Shown piece after piece: positions 57,001-64,000 of a DNA stretch of 64,000 bases. Numbering within the stretch: the first letter of the stretch is position 1; each line of letters opens with the position of its first letter. The DNA comes from Nilaparvata lugens. Taxonomy: Eukaryota > Arthropoda > Insecta > Hemiptera > Delphacidae. Below the pieces are notes generated by a model. It ran no database searches. It worked only from the letters and a program-made list of their open reading frames with translations, and was not told the origin of the DNA. The position numbers were made by a program, and so were the translations under genes. Location of the stretch: assembly GCF_014356525.2 (NCBI RefSeq), contig NC_052511.1, positions 30,325,981 through 30,389,980 on the forward strand. The letters are read 5' to 3'.

Positions 57001-60000
57001 TGTAAATAAATGTATTACAGCATTAATTTCTAACTCTTCCTACAATTCATCAAAAGCTAAAACAGGAGTTTATTCTGTTATTTAATTTAGATTTTATCTT
57101 GACGTTCTGATTTCCTTCTCAAAATTTAACAGATTTAAAACAAATTTACTTGCCAGAGTGTCATTAATCTACAATGCAACTTTATGAAAACACTCGTAAT
57201 AAATTAATATAATGCTTTTAGAAAAATGAATACTTCATTAATTATGATGTTAACTTTTATGATATTTTTCGTTTGGTTTGCAAAATCAAATATAATTTTT
57301 CATATAGTAGCTCGGCTAGTATTGTTGGAAACTTGTGCGCTAGCCAACATTTATTTTATTTATTATTTATGAACTTTAGGACGCAATCCAAGTGTAAATA
57401 ACGGGCATTTGCCCAAAACTGCTCAGAACCTTAATTAAAAATGAACATTCCAGAGTTTATGATTTGATTTACCTTTAATTAAATAAAATTAGTAGACACA
57501 TAGAAAATAATTTAAATTGTATTAAAATTTGAACATTCATTAACATTAATTTCCTGGAAAAGAAAAACTTTCTTCTTTGTCTATTAAGATTTCTATCATA
57601 AAAATTTACTAAATTATTCGAAAGCCTTTTAATGGCATAAGAAAACAGAGTCTGAAAAATATAAAATTATAAAATGTCATAAACTCAATATGAACATAAT
57701 CTTAAAAATTTCATTCCAATTTAAAGGCTATCTTCCTGACTTTCAGCAATACTCTACGATAATATATCTCCAGAAACAATAACTCAAATGTAACGTAACT
57801 GAAAACTTTCTATACTTCTGTAGAAAAAAAATTTATAAGTATCTTCCATCACTAATAAAATCAAAAGGATTATTCTCAATCAATATTATTAACTTGAAAA
57901 ATAACAGGCTTAATTAATTCAATACTCTTATGGAAGTTTCAATCCATAAAATTCCCTAAATTATATTTTAACCTTATTTTACGTACCTTAGCGGTTATTT
58001 GAAGAAACAATTATTCGTACATGATGAAGAAACACAATTAAACTTTTCAGGACATGGCACTACTAGAAAATTTAAACTTTAATAAAAATAAAACTAACTA
58101 ATGATATAAACTTGTAAACTTGCCCAAAAAGGGCGAAACATAGTGACTACATCTTTACTCTCGTAGTGCTCCTAGCAAAGTGTCCTCCGAAACGTAATCT
58201 GGTCTGTCGGCTGGGGAATCGCCCCACTACTGTATTTAGAAACAGGTCTCCTATTGGGCGAAAGGAATCAATTTGACCAATCGTCGCGTGGCTTCTACAG
58301 CCTTTGGACCAAATAGTAACTGCAAAATCGGTAGTTTGTTATAATTTCAATGCTTGCTGTTTTCCAACTTATCGCATTTTATGTCGCGACAAGAAGGCTA
58401 AGTTTTAGAGATAATTCCATAATCTACATTCCTCGACGACTCGGAGCCACAATTTTTAAATATCTATCATGGGAAACTCGAAGTCATGGCCGTTCATAAT
58501 AGAGAGAGAAAATAATTTATTTCGCTAACTCACTTACAATAATGGCTCTAGTCTATTGCGTATTAAATTTACTATTATAACTAGGGAAAAGGCCTGAATT
58601 AAAGAGAGTGCCCGGCACACTGGGGAGGGATGCTTCCTCCGTCTTTTTGCATGAGTCAGTCTAGTTGCTGTGTGCGTTTGACTAAAGAGTCATCTACCTA
58701 CTGTATCTGAATTCCTTCTGCAAGGACTACTTTAGTCTTGAAAAAATCAGCCACACTCAAAATAAATACAATGTACAGTATTCTTCTTTGTAGCTTTGTT
58801 TGAAGTGCAGCACGGATCCCAACGAACTTCAATTCCTTCCCACCTGAATGTCGTCTGAAGTGTGATAAATGCCGATCTCAAGTGTCATTGACCAAAGGTG
58901 TGCTGTGTGAACCATGCTCTGTGCACAGTGTGCACACACATTGAACGCACGCCAGAAATGTGAACTGGAAGGCGTAATTATTTTCCAATAAGATTTAGTG
59001 GCCTATAAATGTGCAGCTCTTCAGCCCCTGGGCGCTGCGCACTACCGATAAGGGATAATGGTATCCCAATAGACTAGAAAGGATTTTCACTGAGCTCTCA
59101 AGGATATACTTTCCCTTGTTTGGCATCCACCTCTCACACACCCACCTTACATCAACCATTTTGTAATGATGAAACCCCTTCGAATCCTTCTTGTCCTGTA
59201 AAAATGTCTTATTGTCTAATAAAAACTCGTGAAAATCCTTTTTGTAATGTAGAAACTCCTTAAAACCGCCTTGTCTTGTCATTGCCCGATATAATTTCTT
59301 CTAAATCCTTATCGGTCTCTAAAAAGTTACATTAAGGACATTCACAGTGTGTTGTTATTTATATTCAATTATAGGTCCGACTGTCACCATCAATACTGTC
59401 TGAATCCTTCTATAGTTATTACTTCATAGTGTTTGCCATGAGGGTACCATGTTTTGAGCTTTTGCTCTATGGATGAGTTTTAGGTGTGAGTTATCTAGTA
59501 CCAACGACCCATAGTATTATTCATAGCTTATCTGGTAAATTTTCCGATTCTATTGCTCTAATGGAACCATATCTCTTTTTCAACTCGTAAATGATATTTT
59601 CATTACCTGATTGACAGTTATTGAGATAGTGATATTATGTTTAATTTATTGAGGATGTTGATTAATTTTCGTAGATAAATATCAACGAAATATTGCTTCT
59701 CAAACACGACAATGTCACGAAGGAATCCAACTTTCAATTTTAGAGGAATAATGGCTTCAACTAATTTTTATCAGGCAAATAGAATCTTTTGACACCATTT
59801 GCAAAGATGAAAACTTGACCATCAGCTACAATCTACAAGTTGATACGTGAAATTGGAATTTTTCGATTATGACTATTATGAAGGGGAACAATACTACTCA
59901 ACAGTGAAACATATCGTATTTATTATCATCCCCAATTGAATCAACTCCCAATCAATAATAATGTGAAATTCACAAAAAATTAAAAAATACATCAATCATA

Positions 60001-60522
60001 TTATTGATAAGAGTTATATTTTTAAAGGTTTTTTCGATTTCAATTTATAATGAGAGGAAATTATAATTTGTTAATGAATTGATGATACATTGAAATCATG
60101 AATGATATCATGTCACGTTTTCATGGATGATGAGTTCCAATAAAATATACCTGAAATTTTCCAGGCAACGCTGGTGCACATGTGACATATCAAAGTGATC
60201 AATGTTCTTTGGAAATCTTCCATTTTCATGACAAATGGATGAATCTTCATAGCTTCTCTTTTGAAGCTCTACATGAACCTTTGACATTTGTCACCTGTCT
60301 TGGACAGTGGACTTAACATGTTGGGTTGATGTTGACTCACAGAACATTCTGGACATCCAATGTGATGATTTCAAAGTGAACCGTCATGATTTGTGTGTTT
60401 GATCTACTTGAATGTATAACATTTGCAAATGACATATATATCTAATTTGTTCTTCTCAGTGATTTTGGATGCTTGTAGCCATGTTATGTGATGAACAGAG
60501 GGATTTAAGATAGCCAGTTGAC
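57001..60522. other. No gene seen; degenerate short tandem repeats
   Basis: AT-rich to 58130. A mixed-composition patch at 58130-58340 has no frame. At about 59165-59330 a loosely repeated unit of roughly 30 bp (AAATCCTT, then TGT, then AAAAACTC) gives the Lys/Phe/Asp-rich minus-strand frame at 58995-59282, which I do not call a gene. Confidence 0.4.
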
Positions 60523-61390
60523 TCACTTCCGTCTAGAAATTATATGAATCATGATCATCCTTGAGTTCTTGTTTATTAACACGCAAAAAGCTTCAATAAT
60601 ACTTTTTGCAAATTCTAGAATCATTGTATCATCATCATCATCATCGTCATGTATTAAGCTTTTCAAGCCTGTTACGGCGTCCATCTCTTTTCTCGGTCTA
60701 CCAATACTTCTTCCGCCTATTTGCTTGTGGAGTAGGGAATTCAATGGGAAACGGTCTTGAGGCATTCTAAAGACATGATCTGACCACTTATTCATATATG
60801 TTTTTATTAAACTCAATACTGGTTGAACATCACATTCTCTCCATAAGAAGAGAATATATTCTCATTCCGAATCCGACTCTCTCTTGTGCATCTTTTGACT
60901 TGTCTAAGGAATCGCATATCTGCTGACTCTATTCTTGATTCAAGCTTCCTTGTCAGCACCTATACTTTACTTCCGTAAGTAAAAGTAGGTATCGCAATTT
61001 CTCTATGAAATTTTATAAATTTTATCTTCCTGACTCTACCTTCAAGGGATCGAGTGATTGCTCCGCATACCAGGTGAATTCTGATATCTTTTTTAGACAT
61101 CCTGGTCGTAATCATATATGATGTCACAGCCTAGATATTTGAAATTTGAAATCTGCTCCAAAATCCTGTCTCCTAGTTTTGTTCTTGATGGTATCGGCCA
61201 CTTGCCATTAAAAGCCATGATTTTCGTTTCGATTGCCAAAATTTTCATTTTAATGAATTTAATGTTCGCTTATGAAGTTAAGCTTATGCATTGCAATTTG
61301 TAGCTTTTCCTCAGAATCCTGTATGATTACTGTGTCGTCCGCAAACATTATATGGTTCATATAAGTGCGGGTCTTATATAGAATCATTGC
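60523..61390 (-). pseudogene. Decayed LINE reverse transcriptase, C-terminal half
   Basis: On the minus strand, in two or more frames broken by stops, the RT palm motif FADDTVIIQDSE lies near 61345. KIMAFNGKWPIPSR then follows near 61215, FKYLGCDI near 61140 (the YLG block), and RSLEGRVRKIKFIKF near 61025. PTFTYGSK is near 60980, and RFLRQVKRCTRESRIRNE near 60890. The tail WSDHVFRMPQDRFP then GRSIGRPRKEM spans 60785-60680. This is the standard order for the RT-to-C-terminus part of many insect LINEs. The catalytic FADD is intact, but stops at several places kill the frame. The 97-codon open frame at 60523-60816 is just the last surviving piece. A (TCA)n run at 60627-60650 falls in the tail. 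Confidence 0.85.
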
Positions 61391-64000
61391 GATCCTATAA
61401 AATATATAGGAGCAAACCAACATAGCATGGGTGGATGAATTAATTGTAACTTTAGAGGGTGAACAGTATTGTTGACAATATTATTGTGTTTGACTAGTGT
61501 GCTTATTACAACCAACTGTTCACAGATATTCATTTATAATAGAATTTTCAATTCTCCCTCATTTAGGATAGGAAGAGCAGAAGGTTACTTTATTTTTCCT
61601 TTCCCTATAATTTTCATGATGTATTAATTGTAAGAATAAAGAATAAATAATCATTAGACATGATTAGTGAAGTGTTTGTTTTGAATGTTCTACTGCATAA
61701 TGTAGGGTCAAAGGGTATTTCAGTAGAACGGGATTGATTGAGAAAAAACATTTTTTCAATTCAATAGTCATAAAATAATATGGAGTACAAAGATTGGATT
61801 TTTTTTCGAGATGGGAAAAGCCTTCAAAAGGCACCATTCAGAGTGAGGGATCTCTGACATGGTAGTGTTGGATTGCTTTCTTCAGCTACCGCACTAAATA
61901 AGCCACCTCAAACCTGCCATAGCCCAGTGTGGAACCGCATTTGCATTACTTCACACTGGACAGCACTGATTGGCATTCATGCCTACATCTCCTTACCCAC
62001 TTATTCACAATGAGATGGAAACAACAGTTACTGAATATTTCTCTTGATGTTTTGCCAGTTTAGATTATTGCGGTCAATCAAAATAATATTTGCTTGAATG
62101 TGTAGCTTACATAGTTGTGACTATCGATTTCTCCCAGAGCGAAACAAGTTTCAGGGCACTCTATAGTGATGCAGGCCCATGAAATATACAAACCAGATCC
62201 TAGTCCTGTTTAATGAAATTGATTAAAAAACAAACACTCAATGCATAATTAAGATATTTGAGAATAGATCGCTCGTGCTAAATTATTTCAAGCTGAAAAT
62301 AAAAGGTAAAACAGAACTCTTTACAATAAGATAGACGTCATGTTGTTTATTTAGATTATCCTCAATATTTAGTACAAGTGAATTGAAATAACATGATGTG
62401 ATAGAATGAATTTGACAAAATATGAGAGATGCAGATGCAAGGGTGAGTAACTTAAATTTGAAGAGTAGTGCAGTATTAATTTATGTAGAATAGATGAAAT
62501 ACACATCACTGAAAGGAGTGTAGGAGTTACATTAAATTGACAAAAATAAGTATTGTGAGCTCCAAAGCAAATAACCGAAACGACTTTAATTCAAAATCTT
62601 GCAGTGGATCTCAACTATCATAGTTATTTTCAACTCCAACGTATAATTTTGCAAGAGGTTGCAGTTACAATTCAGTTCTGATGCATTTTCCATAACTTGT
62701 CAGACTGCTATTTTGTAGCTTAGAACAGCTTGTGAACGAGTTGTGAGAAATTGATGCTGGTTGGGTCGGTGCCTCGTGCCTTGTGCCTGTGCCTTGGCAG
62801 GGCTGTCCTGTCATCAACTTCCAACATTGCAAACAGTAGACTTCCAGCAGCAGCTTGACGTCTGCCAAGTTCCATACGCTCATGATCCATAATTAAGATG
62901 AGAACGCTGCTTTAATCGTACTCCACTACTTGACTACTAGCTCTTAGAACTTTTCAGACTCGTTCTTGTTTCTTGTGTCCTTTTGACAAGTAATTGCGAT
63001 AAGTTTGTGTTGATAACTCACTCATTTGTCTGCTCATGAGGGTAACTACATCTTGATATCACTCCAGATGATTAATACTACTTCAAATACGCCATTGAAA
63101 CATTGTTCAAGAAGAGATACTCATTGCAGATTGCATAGGCTGTAAACATTCTGTTTATAAAGCAAGAAGGAAAACTTCGCTATACTGGGAGATTACACTT
63201 ACTTTCGGATTCAAATTTTTTTTTGATATTGCTATGATAACAAGTGAATTAATTTGAGCAATTGATATATTCGTCAATATACGTGAAGAGCGTGTTTTAC
63301 AAGGCAGATAAGTGATACAATAATAATCATTGGTCTATTATAATCAATAAACTCGTTTTCAGATTATATGAATCATAACAATTCAAGCTCTGAGCCCGAT
63401 AAGGGCTCACGTGATTTAACTGAACAGTTGAAAAATGCATAAGAACATCAGTGAAGATTCAGTCCTCAGTTCATCAATACGCACAATTCTTGAAAATAGT
63501 AATATTCTTTTATTCCCAGATTACAATTTCAGAGTTTTTGTGTGAAGTAGATCAACCGGAGTTTGTGCATTTGTGATTTAAATTTGTGAAGACGAGAGAT
63601 TGAACATCAATACATGAGCCAGCCCCCTCTTGTTTCACATACATACGACACTCACACCCTCATCACATATATATTTATATATTGAGTACAGCGTCCCTTT
63701 CAGTCTGCCATGAACAGCCAAAGGGTGATGGGGTGCGCAGCTATTTCTAATAATAATTTTATATCTGGGCTGGCGGAAAGAGCAATATAATGGTCTGGAG
63801 TGGTTTTGACAGAAGAACAAGAGAGGACAAGTGCAAGAGAGATGAAATGAGCTGATGGAGAATGAGAGAGGAAGAGAAAACATGATGCAGCTGTTTGAGG
63901 AATAGAGGAAAGCTGGGAAAGCTAATAGAGCGAGAGAGGGTCCGCGATAGTTTCTGGTGGAAAGAGATGAGAACAAGAGTTTGGTCTCTCCCGCTCTTTG
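61391..64000. other. No gene seen; purine tract at right end
   Basis: AT-rich to 63600. A small patch at 62750-62810 has repeated GTGCCTCGTGCCTTGTGCC. From 63780 to 63960 the plus strand is purine-rich (GAGAGAGGAAGAGAAAAC-like). This makes the minus-strand Ser/Leu-rich frame at 63635-63976 suspect, although it begins with a plausible ATG. Confidence 0.45.

Noticed and set aside
58995..59282. 95-codon frame with internal KKDF/KKDS-like repeats
   Set aside because: The repeats follow a degenerate tandem DNA repeat of about 30 bp; no family recognised.

Overview
The window reads as nuclear DNA of an arthropod, most likely a hemipteran insect and possibly a planthopper (inference). It is strongly AT-rich and has long gene-less stretches. 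It carries Helitrons with TCTATATA 5' ends and CTAG 3' ends, Jockey-type and other LINE relics, errantivirus (insect Ty3/gypsy-env) sequence, and MITEs of kinds common in hemipterans. There are no bacterial-style operons, tRNAs or rRNAs that I can support. Most open frames are chance or low-complexity.

Layout. 1-728: 5' end of a Helitron leaving the left edge. 2323-2512: a 5'-truncated LINE flanked by a 13-bp target duplication. 5806-5832: a possible first coding exon. 6364-10740: a 4.4-kb Helitron on the minus strand, with a MITE inside. 17501-18700: a 1,200-bp terminal-inverted-repeat element at a TTAA-like target. 20220-20850: a decayed Jockey reverse transcriptase. 21398-22260: an AC microsatellite inside an 80-bp duplication, then five 120-bp tandem repeats. 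25543-25568: a back-to-back acceptor and donor that looks like a recursive splice site. 27080-28002: an errantivirus LTR and leader fragment, then a 214-bp palindromic MITE. 30240-35200: a degenerate errantivirus insertion on the minus strand that keeps one long intact frame, a 606-residue Env-like class I fusion glycoprotein. 36507-37079 and 43498-44059: two opposed copies of a short Helitron. 44351-44781: a nested fold-back element with TA flanks. 50810-53840: a second, diverged copy of the 4.4-kb Helitron family with a complete 690-bp Helitron (52657-53346) inserted in it. 53838-54106 and 60523-61390: LINE relics. Several homopurine/homopyrimidine tracts of 200-650 bp lie between these (about 1720, 5640, 28430, 42180, 49020, 63780).

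How the parts relate. Nothing here is an operon or pathway. The mobile elements are nested and share ends, so their order of arrival can partly be read. The Env frame is the one convincing protein-coding gene. The rest of its provirus is broken, which makes it a candidate for host use or a late-decaying relic. A second hypothesis is that much of the window is one giant plus-strand intron: a possible 9-codon exon with a good donor at 5832 is followed about 20 kb downstream by the recursive-splice-like motif at 25560. Both are inferences from sequence alone.
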